From NCBI RefSeq assembly GCF_013141915.1, contig NZ_SROX01000018.1:1-64000 (forward strand): DNA of 64,000 nt, written 5' to 3'. Source of the stretch: Cupriavidus necator. Lineage in GTDB: Bacteria > Pseudomonadota > Gammaproteobacteria > Burkholderiales > Burkholderiaceae. The position numbers and the translations under genes are program-made. Under the pieces are notes generated by a model. The model saw nothing but the letters and a program-made list of their open reading frames with translations. It was not told the DNA's origin and searched no databases. Below, in pieces: positions 17,798 through 26,021 of this stretch; the stretch's first letter is position 1; each line of letters opens with the position of its first letter.

Positions 17798-18343
17798 ATG
17801 CCCGCCATCGACTACCAGACTGCCTTCCAGCTCGCCCCCGTGGGCCTGGTGCTGTCACGCGAGCGCGTGATCGAGGACTGCAACGAAGAGGTCTGCCGCA
17901 TTTTCGGCACCACGCGCGAGGCACTGCTGGGCCAGTCGTTCCAGGTGCTCTACCCCACCGCCGACGAGTTCGAGCGAACCGGCGCGCGCATCGCGCCGAT
18001 CATGAACAAGCACGGCATGTATTCGGACGAGCGCATCATGAAACGCGCCGGCGGGGAATTGTTCTGGTGCCACGTCACCGGCCGCGCGCTGGAACGCACC
18101 CAGCCGCTGGGCGCCGGGATCTGGACCTTCGAGGACCTGTCGCAGAAGCGCCAGGTCACCGCCGAACTGACCGCGCGCGAACGCGAGATCGCGGCGCAGC
18201 TGGTGGAAGGCAAGACCAGCAAGCAGATCGGCAAGCTGCTGGCGATCAGCCCGCGCACGGTCGATATCTATCGGGCGCGGTTGATGAAGAAGTATGGGGC
18301 GAGTACGTCGGTGGACCTGGTGCAGCGGTTGGTGCACCACTGA
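17798..18343 (+). CDS. PAS-LuxR family transcriptional regulator
   Basis: The 181-aa protein has a PAS domain (about 5-115: FQLAPVGLVLSRERVIEDCN, then a GELFWCHVTGRAL sheet and GIWTFEDLS) and a LuxR helix-turn-helix (about 120-181: LTAREREIAAQLVEGKTSKQ, ISPRTVDIYRARLMKKYGA). There is no receiver domain or kinase gene, so it likely senses a ligand or redox state directly. It is divergent from scoAB, making it a good candidate regulator of ketone-body use. Confidence 0.88.
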   Translation: MPAIDYQTAFQLAPVGLVLSRERVIEDCNEEVCRIFGTTREALLGQSFQVLYPTADEFERTGARIAPIMNKHGMYSDERIMKRAGGELFWCHVTGRALERTQPLGAGIWTFEDLSQKRQVTAELTAREREIAAQLVEGKTSKQIGKLLAISPRTVDIYRARLMKKYGASTSVDLVQRLVHH

Positions 18344-18360
18344 GACAGCAAAATCCCCTC

Positions 18361-18416
18361 GGTTTGCTCTCCTCTCCCGCTTGCGGGAGAGGGGCCGGGG
18401 GAGAGGGGAGCAAACC
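18361..18416. repeat. Nested inverted repeat between convergent genes
   Basis: Inner stem CCTCTCCCGC/GCGGGAGAGG (18371-18392, 2-nt loop) lies within an outer pair GGTTTGCTC/GAGCAAACC (18361-18369, 18408-18416). The GC-rich CTCTCCCGC motif resembles dispersed intergenic repeats of beta- and gammaproteobacteria. It separates the luxR and thioesterase 3' ends and could act as a bidirectional terminator. Confidence 0.7.
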
Positions 18417-18428
18417 CTCGGCAGCTCG

Positions 18429-18830
18429 TTAGCCTTCGACGACCTCCCGGATCTCCGCCGGCACCGGCACCGATTTCTCCAGCGCGTAATCGCACCACAC
18501 CACCTTGGCCCCACCCTCGGCCCACACCACATCGGGCATGTCGGTGCGGCAGATTTCCATGCGCGTCTCGAAGCTGGTGCGCCCCAGCTGTCCGGCATAG
18601 ACCCGGCACTCGATCTCACCCGGATAGCGCAGCTGCTTCAGGAAAGTCATATGCGCATTGATGATGACCGGCCCCTGCCCGTTCGCATCCTTGCCGCCGC
18701 GCCCCAGCGACGCGAACCACTCGATGCGCGCCTGCTCCAGGTACTGGAAATAGACGGTGTTGTTGACATGGCCCATCGCATCCATGTCGCCCCAGCGGAT
18801 CGGCATGACCGCCGTATAGACGTGTTTCAT
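18429..18830 (-). CDS. Acyl-CoA thioesterase, 4HBT hotdog family
   Basis: The 133-aa protein starts at 18830 (MKHVYTAVMPIRWGDMDAMG) with GGAGG upstream. The WGDMDAMGHVNNTVYFQYLE segment carries the catalytic Asp and His region of YbgC/4HBT thioesterases, and FLKQLRYPGEIECRV is the usual second strand. It hydrolyses an acyl-CoA of unknown chain length. It lies 57 bp after the TRAP receptor gene, across a hairpin, so read-through from the TRAP operon is possible. Confidence 0.88.
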   Translation of the reverse strand: MKHVYTAVMPIRWGDMDAMGHVNNTVYFQYLEQARIEWFASLGRGGKDANGQGPVIINAHMTFLKQLRYPGEIECRVYAGQLGRTSFETRMEICRTDMPDVVWAEGGAKVVWCDYALEKSVPVPAEIREVVEG

Positions 18831-18847
18831 CTCAGCCTCCAAGGCAA

Positions 18848-18873
18848 CAGGCCCGCCAAATCCGGCGGGCCTG
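18848..18873 (-). terminator. Hairpin after dctP
   Basis: A 10-bp stem CAGGCCCGCC/GGCGGGCCTG with a 6-nt loop lies between the TRAP receptor and thioesterase genes. There is no long T run, so termination may be partial. Confidence 0.55.
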
Positions 18874-18887
18874 CTTCATGATCTGGC

Positions 18888-19916
18888 TCAGCGCTTGGCG
18901 ATCGCGCCTTCAGCCTTGGTCACCAGGTCGGTGCCGATCTGCTTCTTCCACTTGTCGTAGACCTTGGCGGTGGCCTTGCGGAAGGCGTCATGCTCGGCCG
19001 GGGTCAGGTGCGTGACCTTGACGCCGTGCGCTTCCATGTCCTTCCACGCGGGCGCGCCGGCCTCGGCCAGGCCCTTGCGGGCCAGCGCGATTTCCTGCTT
19101 GCCGGCGTCGATGGCGGCCTGCTTGACGATCTCGCGGTCGGCCGGGGTCCAGCTTTCCCAGATCTGCTTGTTGACCACGAAGATCAGCGGATCGGCCACG
19201 TAGCCCCAGGTGGTGACGAACTTCTGGCCCACCGTGTACAGCTTGGCGGCGGCGAACACCGACTGCGGGTTCTCCTGGCCGTCGACCGCGCCCGAGGCCA
19301 TCGCCGGCTGCGCGTCGGCCCAGCTCATCTGGGTCGGGTTGGCGCCGAGCGCGTTGAAGGTCTCGATATACAGCGGCGAACCGACCACACGGAGCTTCAT
19401 GCCCTTGAGGTCTTCCGGCTTGCGGATCTCGCGCTTGGAATTCGACACCTCGCGGAAGCCGTTTTCGCCCCAGGCCAGCGGCACCACGCCGGCCTTCTCC
19501 AGCGTGGCGAAGATCGACTTGCCGACCTCGCCCTGCGTGAGCGCGTCGAGCGCCTTGTAGTCGGGCATCAGGAACGGCAGCGAGAACAGGTTCAGTTCCT
19601 TGACCTGCGGCGACCAGTTGATGGTAGAGCCCACCGCCATGTCGATCACGCCCTGGCGGATCGCCGAGAATTCGCGGGTCTGGTCGCCGGCCACCAGCGA
19701 GGTGCCCGGGTACAGCTTGATATTGATGCGGCCGTTGGTGCGTTGCTTGACCAGGTCGGCCCAGATCTCGCCGCCCTTGCCCCACGGGAAGGCCGGGCCG
19801 AGCACCAGCGACATCTTGTATTCGGACTTGTAGGTCTGGGCCATCGCGCCGGCGGGGGCGAAGGCGGAAGCGGCCATGGCGGCAGCCGTTGCGAGCATCA
19901 GGGCACGACGTTTCAT
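18888..19916 (-). CDS. TRAP transporter solute receptor, DctP type
   Basis: The 342-aa periplasmic receptor has a signal peptide MKRRALMLATAAAMAASAFA ending near AMA-QTYKSEY (about residue 26). The DctP fold shows LVLGPAFPWGKGGEIWADL, GVIDMAVGSTINWSPQ, DLKGMKLRVVGSPLYIETF and a ligand-region Arg in LRVVGS. Substrates are usually organic acids; the exact one cannot be told. It is last in a Q-M-P operon, 49 bp after DctM. Confidence 0.92.
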   Translation of the reverse strand: MKRRALMLATAAAMAASAFAPAGAMAQTYKSEYKMSLVLGPAFPWGKGGEIWADLVKQRTNGRINIKLYPGTSLVAGDQTREFSAIRQGVIDMAVGSTINWSPQVKELNLFSLPFLMPDYKALDALTQGEVGKSIFATLEKAGVVPLAWGENGFREVSNSKREIRKPEDLKGMKLRVVGSPLYIETFNALGANPTQMSWADAQPAMASGAVDGQENPQSVFAAAKLYTVGQKFVTTWGYVADPLIFVVNKQIWESWTPADREIVKQAAIDAGKQEIALARKGLAEAGAPAWKDMEAHGVKVTHLTPAEHDAFRKATAKVYDKWKKQIGTDLVTKAEGAIAKR

Positions 19917-19965
19917 TTCATCTCCTCTCGGGAAAGCATCAATTCTTGTTTGTGCATGCGGAACA

Positions 19966-21270
19966 TCAGTAGCCAAGGTAGTCAGGCAGCCACGTCGCCA
20001 GCGGCGGATAGGCCAGCACCATCAGCATGGCGATAAACATCGCCAGCAGCATCCAGATCACCCAGGGCACGGTCTCTTCCATGCGCACCCGGGCGATCCG
20101 GCACGACACCATCAGGTTGACCGCCAGCGGCGGCGTGAACTGGCCCAGTGCCACCTTCAGCGTCAGCACCACGCCGAACCACACCGGGTTCCAGTGGAAG
20201 GCATTGGCGATCGGCAGCAGCAGCGGCACGAAGATCAGGAAGATCGAGATGCCGTCGAGGAACATGCCCACCGTCATCAGCAGCAGCACGATCAGCGCCA
20301 GCACGCCATATTCGCCCAGGCCGGAGGTGGCAATCGCCTGCGCCAGCGGGTCGATCACGCCCAGCGTCGACAGCGCATAGGCGAAGATGCCGGCCAGCGC
20401 CACCACCAGCAGGATCACGGCCGAGGTCTCGGCCGCTTCCTGGAAGATCGTGAACAGGTCGCGCAGGCCGATGCTGCGGTACACCACCATGCCGACGAAC
20501 AGGCCATAGACCACCGCCACCACGGCGGCCTCGGTCGGCGTGAACCAGCCGGCGCGCATGCCGCCCAGGATCAGGAACGGCGCCACCAGGCCCCACGCGG
20601 CCTCGCGCAGGCTCTTCCAGAACGGTGGCCGCGGCAGCGCGGCCTCGGCGGCGCCCATGTTGTGCTTGCGCGCCAGCCACACCGCCGGCACGATCAGCGC
20701 GATGCCGGCCAGCACGCCGGGGATCATGCCGGCGGCGAACAGCGCCGGCACCGACGCGCCCGGCACCAGTACGCTGTAGATGATGAAGGCCACCGACGGC
20801 GGAATCAGGATGTCGGTCGCCGCGGCCGCGCCGACCACCGCCGCGCTGTACGAGCCGGGATAGCCCGCGCGCGACATCGCCGCGATCATCACCCCGCCCA
20901 CCGCGGCCGCATTGGCCGGGCCGGAGCCGGAGATGCCGCCGAGAAACATCGCCACCAGGATCGCCACCAGCGGCAGCATGCCGGGGCCACGGCCGACGAT
21001 GGCGATGGCAAACGTCACCAGCCGCTGCGCCACGCCGGAACGATCGAAGATCGACCCCACCAGCACGAACATCGGGATCGCCAGCAGCGGATACTTGGCC
21101 AGACCCGCGTAGAAGTTCTGCGGCACGGCCAGCAGGCCGAACATCTGGGTATCGAGATTGGACAGGCCGATTGCAACCAGGCCGCCCAGGCCCAGCGACA
21201 CGCCGATCGGCACGCCCAGCAGCATCAGGCCGATAAAGACCACGAACAGGATGATGGCAACCAGCGTCAT
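19966..21270 (-). CDS. TRAP transporter large permease, DctM
   Basis: The 434-aa inner-membrane protein has about 12 hydrophobic segments. It includes the DctM/TRAP-L marks GGISGSGPANAAAVGGVMI, ATDILIPPSVAFIIYSV, GWFTPTEAAVVAVVYGL and GQFTPPLAVNLMVS. It forms the sodium-driven channel part of the transporter. The start at 21270 overlaps the DctQ stop by 4 bp (ATGA). Confidence 0.93.
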   Translation of the reverse strand: MTLVAIILFVVFIGLMLLGVPIGVSLGLGGLVAIGLSNLDTQMFGLLAVPQNFYAGLAKYPLLAIPMFVLVGSIFDRSGVAQRLVTFAIAIVGRGPGMLPLVAILVAMFLGGISGSGPANAAAVGGVMIAAMSRAGYPGSYSAAVVGAAAATDILIPPSVAFIIYSVLVPGASVPALFAAGMIPGVLAGIALIVPAVWLARKHNMGAAEAALPRPPFWKSLREAAWGLVAPFLILGGMRAGWFTPTEAAVVAVVYGLFVGMVVYRSIGLRDLFTIFQEAAETSAVILLVVALAGIFAYALSTLGVIDPLAQAIATSGLGEYGVLALIVLLLMTVGMFLDGISIFLIFVPLLLPIANAFHWNPVWFGVVLTLKVALGQFTPPLAVNLMVSCRIARVRMEETVPWVIWMLLAMFIAMLMVLAYPPLATWLPDYLGY

Positions 21271-21869
21271 GGCGCACGCTCCGCTGGTGCCGCCTTGCCG
21301 GCATGCAGCGCCTTGAGCGCGCGCACGTTGCGCGCCATCAGGGCCAGCGCGCGCAGCGCGATCCCGGCCGACAGCACCGGCAGCCAGACCGAGTACCACC
21401 AGCTCGGCACGCCGATGCCCGGCGAAGTCTCGCCGAAGGTGTATTCGTCCCAGGTGATGCGCGCGCCCAGCACCGCCAGCGCGATAAACATCACCGCCAC
21501 CGCCAGCGCCGACAGGATCGCCAGGCGCCGCTGGCGCGCGGCGCTGCCGCGTTCGAAGAAGAATTCGATGCGGATATTGCGGTCGCGCGCCACCGCGGCG
21601 CTGCCGGCCACCAGCGCCAGCACGATCATCAGGAAGACGGAGAACTCCTCGGTCCAGGCGAATGACTCGTCGGTGAAATAGCGGACCACCACGTTGGCGA
21701 AGGTGATGCCGACCAGCAGCACCATCACGATCACGCCAATCCAGTCCTCGAGGCGGGGCGATACCCGGAATTCAGCGTCCTGCGCTTCGTCGGCGGCCTG
21801 CGGGATCACCGCGGAATCGACGACGTGTTGCGGCACGGCGTTGCGCCGTGCCTGTTGTTGTGGCTCCAT
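21267..21869 (-). CDS. TRAP transporter small permease, DctQ
   Basis: The 200-aa protein has a cytoplasmic N-terminus of about 40 residues and four membrane segments. The DctQ core includes FANVVVRYFTDESFAWTEEF and DRNIRIEFFFERGSA. It couples the receptor to DctM. First gene of the TRAP operon; about 270 bp upstream separate it from the SDR gene. Confidence 0.9.
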   Translation of the reverse strand: MEPQQQARRNAVPQHVVDSAVIPQAADEAQDAEFRVSPRLEDWIGVIVMVLLVGITFANVVVRYFTDESFAWTEEFSVFLMIVLALVAGSAAVARDRNIRIEFFFERGSAARQRRLAILSALAVAVMFIALAVLGARITWDEYTFGETSPGIGVPSWWYSVWLPVLSAGIALRALALMARNVRALKALHAGKAAPAERAP

Positions 21870-22063
21870 CTCCCCGGCCTCCGGTCCAGGGCCGCTCGGG
21901 CCATGCGGCCACCGCGGCGTTCTCGCTTTGTATGTAAAGACTTAATCTGCAGACATGGCGGATTATGCCAAGACTGGCCTGCCACGCACGAAATTTCTGA
22001 ATATTGATGCGTGCTGACGACGGCGCGCCCAAGGGGACCGGATCAGCCCAGGGTTGGCCGTCG

Positions 22064-22101
22064 GGCATCCCGGGGCGCTTTTGGCGCGCGGCCGGGATGC
22101 C
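22064..22101 (-). terminator. Stem-loop after the SDR gene
   Basis: A 10-bp perfect stem GGCATCCCGG/CCGGGATGCC with an 18-nt GC-rich loop lies 37 bp after the SDR stop. There is no T run, so it may be an mRNA 3'-end structure rather than an intrinsic terminator. Confidence 0.4.
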
Positions 22102-22137
22102 GGGGGGCATGCGCCCCTTCTTCAGCGTGCGGGCGCT

Positions 22138-22923
22138 TCAGACCATGCCGTCGTCGGCGGTGATCACGGCCCCGTTGATGAATTGGGACTGGTCCGAGGC
22201 CAGCAGCAGCAACAGGCCATCGAGGTCTTCGGGCTTGCCCAGGCGCTTGCGCGGCAGCATCTGGATCAGCTTCTGGCCGGCGTCCGAGTCCCAGTGGTGG
22301 TGGTTGATATCGGTGTCGATATAGCCCGGGCAGATGGCGTTGGTATTGATGCCATGACGCGCCCATTCCAGCGCCATGGCCTTGGTCATGTGCACCACCG
22401 CCGCCTTGCTCATGCAATAGACACCGATCTGCGACAACACCTTCAGCCCGGCCACCGAGGCGATATTGACGATGCGTGCCTGCGGCAGCGGACTGCCGTT
22501 GCGCTCGGCGCCCTTGGCGCGCGCGATCATGCGCTTGGCCACTTCCTGGGCAACGAAAAAGGCGCCGCGGGTATTGGTATCGAAGACGAAATCGAAGTCT
22601 TCCGGGGCCACCTCGGTCAGCTTCTGCGTGGTCGACACGCCGGAGTTGTTGACCAGGATATCGATGGCACCGGCTTCGGTCTCGGCGTGCGCCACCGCGG
22701 CGCGGATGCTGTCCGGGTCGGTCACGTCCAGGCGCACCACGTGGGCGCTGCCGCCCTCGGCCTCGATCGCGGCGCGCAGTTCCTTGAGCCGCTCGGTGCG
22801 GCGCGAGGCCAGCACCACCTTGGCACCGGCGGCGGCCAGCACCGTGGCGAAACGCGAGCCCAGCCCGCTCGAGGCGCCGGTCACCAGCGCCACCTTGCCT
22901 TCCAGATTGATCGACAAACCCAT
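22138..22923 (-). CDS. Short-chain dehydrogenase/reductase
   Basis: The 261-aa protein starts at 22923 (MGLSINLEGKVALVTGASSG). Cofactor motif TGASSGLGSRF, ASRRTERL after strand 2 (basic residues suggesting NADP), NNSG near residue 94, catalytic Ser in NIASVAGL and YCMSKAA (Tyr-x-x-x-Lys) are intact. Substrate unknown; a link to acyl-CoA oxidation is suggested only by the shared promoter region with ETF:quinone oxidoreductase and a TetR-like operator. Confidence 0.88.
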   Translation of the reverse strand: MGLSINLEGKVALVTGASSGLGSRFATVLAAAGAKVVLASRRTERLKELRAAIEAEGGSAHVVRLDVTDPDSIRAAVAHAETEAGAIDILVNNSGVSTTQKLTEVAPEDFDFVFDTNTRGAFFVAQEVAKRMIARAKGAERNGSPLPQARIVNIASVAGLKVLSQIGVYCMSKAAVVHMTKAMALEWARHGINTNAICPGYIDTDINHHHWDSDAGQKLIQMLPRKRLGKPEDLDGLLLLLASDQSQFINGAVITADDGMV

Positions 22924-23262
22924 GATTACCTCTTGTGCGGGAGCCCCTCTGGCCTCACGAGGAGCAGAAGGCAGCATATCAAAAAAAAGAACGACCGTTC
23001 CAAAAAAATCCTTGCCTGTGGGTGGCGAGTCCCGGACAATGCCGGAGATTCTAAGAACTTGGCCCGCAAAGGGAAAGAGGGAAAACGCGCGATACGCCCG
23101 TTTTCAGGCACCGTTCCAGCGCCCTTCCCTGCCGAAAGTCCGCCAATTGCGCGTGGCGCCCCGGACGGGTCCGCGCCGCTCCTAGGCCCGGTTCTCAGCA
23201 CAACGATCACCGCATTTCCCACAATTGCCAGCTAGCAGCAAAGAAACAGAGGGTTAGAGACA
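22924..23262. other. 339-bp divergent promoter region, SDR / etfD
   Basis: Apart from the palindrome at 22989-23000 with its flanking A tracts I see no gene or repeat. The two promoters must lie here; I cannot place them with confidence. Confidence 0.5.
22989..23000. promoter_or_regulatory. TetR-like palindrome GAACG-N2-CGTTC
   Basis: GAACGACCGTTC has perfect 5-bp arms and sits between an A8 tract and an A7 tract, 66 bp before the SDR start and 263 bp before etfD. AACGnnCGTT-type sites are typical of TetR repressors of fatty-acid degradation genes. No tetR gene is in the window, so the regulator would act from elsewhere. Confidence 0.6.
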
Positions 23263-24951
23263 ATGGATCAGCAACAGCTCCTGGAACAGTTCGGCCCGCG
23301 CGAAGCCATGGAATACGACGTGGTCATCGTCGGCGGCGGCCCCGCCGGCCTGGCCACGGCCATCCGCCTGAAGCAACTCGCGCAGGAGAAAGGCGCCGAC
23401 GTCAACGTGTGCGTGCTGGAAAAGGGCTCCGAGCCCGGCGCGCATATCCTGTCGGGCGCCATCATGGATCCGCGCGCCCTCAATGAGCTGATCCCGAACT
23501 GGAAGGAACTGGGTGCGCCGCTGAACCAGGCGGTCACCGAAGACAAGTTCCTGTTCCTGAACGAAAGCGGTTCCAAGGGAACCCCCAACGCCCTGCTGCC
23601 CGAGTGCTTCCACAACGAAGGCAACTACATCGTCAGCCTGTCGAACTTCGTGCGCTGGCTGGGCCAGCAGGCCGAGGCGCTGGGCGTGGAAATCTTCCCG
23701 GGCTTCCCCGCCGCCGAAGTGCTCTACAACGAAGACGGGTCGGTCAAGGGCGTGGCCACCGGCAATATGGGCATCAACAAGGAAGGCGAGCCCACCGAGA
23801 ACTTCCAGCTGGGCATGGAGCTGCATGCCAAGTACACCATCTTCGCCGAAGGCGCGCGCGGCCACCTGGGCAAGCAGCTGATCGAGAAATTCGGCCTCGA
23901 CACCGGCAAGGACCCGCAGAGCTACGGCATCGGCCTGAAGGAACTGTGGGAGATCGACCCGGCCAAGCACAAGCCCGGCCTGGTGGTGCACACCGCCGGC
24001 TGGCCACTGGACCCTGCCACCTACGGCGGCTCGTTCCTGTACCACATGGAAGACAACAAGGTCGCGGTCGGCTTTGTGGTCGGCCTGGACTACACCAACC
24101 CGTGGCTGTCGCCGTTCGAGGAATTCCAGCGCTTCAAGACCCACCCGGAAATCCGCCAGTACTTCGAGGGCGGCAAGCGCCTCTCCTACGGCGCGCGCGC
24201 CATCACCGCCGGCGGCCTGCTTTCGCTGCCCAAGACCGTGTTCCCGGGCGGCGCGCTGGTCGGCTGCGATGCTGGCTACCTGAATGCGTCGCGCATCAAG
24301 GGCAGCCACGCCGCCATCAAGACCGGCATGCTGGCCGCCGAAGCCGCCTATGACGCGCTGCAGGCCGGCCGCCAGCACGACGAGCTGAGCGCCTACCCGG
24401 CCGCGTTCGAGCAGAGCTGGCTGTACAAGGAGCTGCTGCAGGCCAAGAACTTCAAGCAGTGGTTCAAGAAGGGCCGCACCACCGCCACGCTGATGACCGG
24501 CATCGAGCAATGGCTGCTGCCCAAGCTGGGCATCCGCAACCCGCCCTGGACCATCCATCGCGTCAAGCCAGACCATGTCTATCTCAAGCCGGCGGCCGAG
24601 TGCCAGAAGATCGATTACCCGAAGCCGGACGGCAAGCTGACCTTCGACCGCCTCAGCTCGGTCTTCATCAGCAATACCAACCATGAAGAAAACCAACCGG
24701 CGCACCTGACGCTCAAGGACGCCAGCGTGCCGGTCAACATCAACTGGGACAAGTACGCCGGCCCCGAGTCGCGCTACTGCCCGGCCGGCGTGTATGAGTT
24801 CGTGCAGGACGAGGCCTCCGGCAAGGAGCGGCTGCAGATCAACGCGCAGAATTGCGTGCACTGCAAGACTTGCGACATCAAGGACCCGACCCAGAACATC
24901 GTCTGGGTAACGCCGGAAGGCGGCGGCGGCCCGAACTACGTCGGCATGTAA
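23263..24951 (+). CDS. Electron transfer flavoprotein-ubiquinone oxidoreductase
   Basis: The 562-aa membrane-bound flavoprotein passes electrons from ETF (fed by acyl-CoA dehydrogenases) to ubiquinone. FAD motif VVIVGGGPAGLATAIRLKQL is near residue 20. The C-terminal ferredoxin-like segment has cysteines in YCPAGVYEF and NCVHCKTCDIKDPTQNI, ligands of the 4Fe-4S cluster. The length equals that of mitochondrial ETF-QO without its presequence. It ends at a strong terminator. Confidence 0.95.
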   Translation: MDQQQLLEQFGPREAMEYDVVIVGGGPAGLATAIRLKQLAQEKGADVNVCVLEKGSEPGAHILSGAIMDPRALNELIPNWKELGAPLNQAVTEDKFLFLNESGSKGTPNALLPECFHNEGNYIVSLSNFVRWLGQQAEALGVEIFPGFPAAEVLYNEDGSVKGVATGNMGINKEGEPTENFQLGMELHAKYTIFAEGARGHLGKQLIEKFGLDTGKDPQSYGIGLKELWEIDPAKHKPGLVVHTAGWPLDPATYGGSFLYHMEDNKVAVGFVVGLDYTNPWLSPFEEFQRFKTHPEIRQYFEGGKRLSYGARAITAGGLLSLPKTVFPGGALVGCDAGYLNASRIKGSHAAIKTGMLAAEAAYDALQAGRQHDELSAYPAAFEQSWLYKELLQAKNFKQWFKKGRTTATLMTGIEQWLLPKLGIRNPPWTIHRVKPDHVYLKPAAECQKIDYPKPDGKLTFDRLSSVFISNTNHEENQPAHLTLKDASVPVNINWDKYAGPESRYCPAGVYEFVQDEASGKERLQINAQNCVHCKTCDIKDPTQNIVWVTPEGGGGPNYVGM

Positions 24952-24982
24952 GCCGGCCGCGCGAGCGCGCTGGCTAGCGAAG

Positions 24983-25013
24983 ACGGCACCGGATCCCCGG
25001 TGCCGTTTTTTTT
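24983..25013 (+). terminator. Terminator after ETF:quinone oxidoreductase
   Basis: A 10-bp stem ACGGCACCGG/CCGGTGCCGT with a 4-nt loop is followed by a run of eight T. Confidence 0.93.
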
Positions 25014-25029
25014 GCAGCGGCGGCGTTCG

Positions 25030-26021
25030 TCAGCGCGCCCGCCGCCGCGCCGCCATCGCCTGGTCGACCACCTCGGCCTGCAGCGCCTCGCTGCGGCTGG
25101 CGAAGGCCTGGCTGCGCAGCAGGTCGAGCTGCTGGCGCCGGTCCTGGGCGGACAGCCCCGGAAAAGCCTCGAGCTGGGCCCGGCGCGCGGCGTAATCGTC
25201 GTAGCGCTGTTGCCACGATTGCTCGGCCTGCGCCTGCTGCTGGTAGCGCTGCGCCCGGCTGCCTGCAGGTCGGCGATGGTGGCGCTGATCGCCTGCGGGC
25301 GCGCGCTGGCTTCCCGCGCCGCGCGCACGGGCTCGGGCAGCGTGGCGTCGAGATCAGCCAGCCGTTGCCGGCGCTGCGCGTCAGCCAGGCCGGGCTGCGC
25401 GGCGATCTCGAGGCGCGCCAGCATGGCCTCGTCGTAGGCCTGCTCGTCGCCGAACCAGGCCTGCGCGACCTCGGGCAGCCAGCGCTGCCGCGCCGCATTG
25501 CGCTGCGCCAGCAGCGCGCGCAGCTGCTCCAGCTGCTGCGCATCGAGTGTCCCGCCCGCATCAGCCAGCGGCTTGTGCGCGGCCTGTGGCCGTACTTCAG
25601 CCAGATACGCCACGTAGCGCCGCCACAGTTGCCAGGCCTGCCCGGCCGCGGGCTGCGGCACGCGGCGGCGGATGTCGTCATGCACCAGCGGCTCGAGCGC
25701 ATCGATGCCGCCGGCGTCGTGGCGCGCGCTGAGAAAATAGTCGAAGTAAGTGCGCAGCGCGCGCGTCAGCCGCAGGTTGCCCGCGGCATCGATTTCGGGA
25801 CCCGCCGGCATCTCCACGCCGGACAGCGATGGCCACGCGGGAACGCCGGCGGGCACGGCCTCCACTGGCGGCGCGGCCGGATGCGCGGCGACGACCGCTG
25901 CCGGACGCGGCGGCACTGGTGGCTGGCCCGACGGCGACGTCAGAACGTACACCGCGGCCGCCGCGGCGCCGGCCGGCAGCAAGGCCAGCCAGAGCCGCGG
26001 CGCACGCTCAGAGCTGGTCAT
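25030..26021 (-). pseudogene. Lipase-specific foldase (Lif) with a frameshift
   Basis: Steric chaperone that folds the upstream lipase in the periplasm. It starts at 26021 (MTSSERAPRLWLALLPAG, membrane anchor), overlapping the lipase end by 14 bp. Lif marks are clear, e.g. LRTYFDYFLSARHD. Near 25254-25256 the frame breaks: after DLQAAG the reading frame turns into low-complexity sequence, while a different frame continues the Lif C-terminus (RYQQQAQAEQSWQQRYDDYA ... ending at TGA 25030-25032). Restoring one base in the G run (GGG to GGGG on -) would give an intact protein of about 330 aa. This is either a real inactivating mutation or a homopolymer sequencing error. Confidence 0.85.

Noticed and set aside
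24936..25252. The C-terminal 100 residues that the foldase frame acquires after the break
   Set aside because: They are Arg/Ser/Ala-rich low-complexity sequence and run through the etf gene terminator, while the true Lif C-terminus is visible in another frame.
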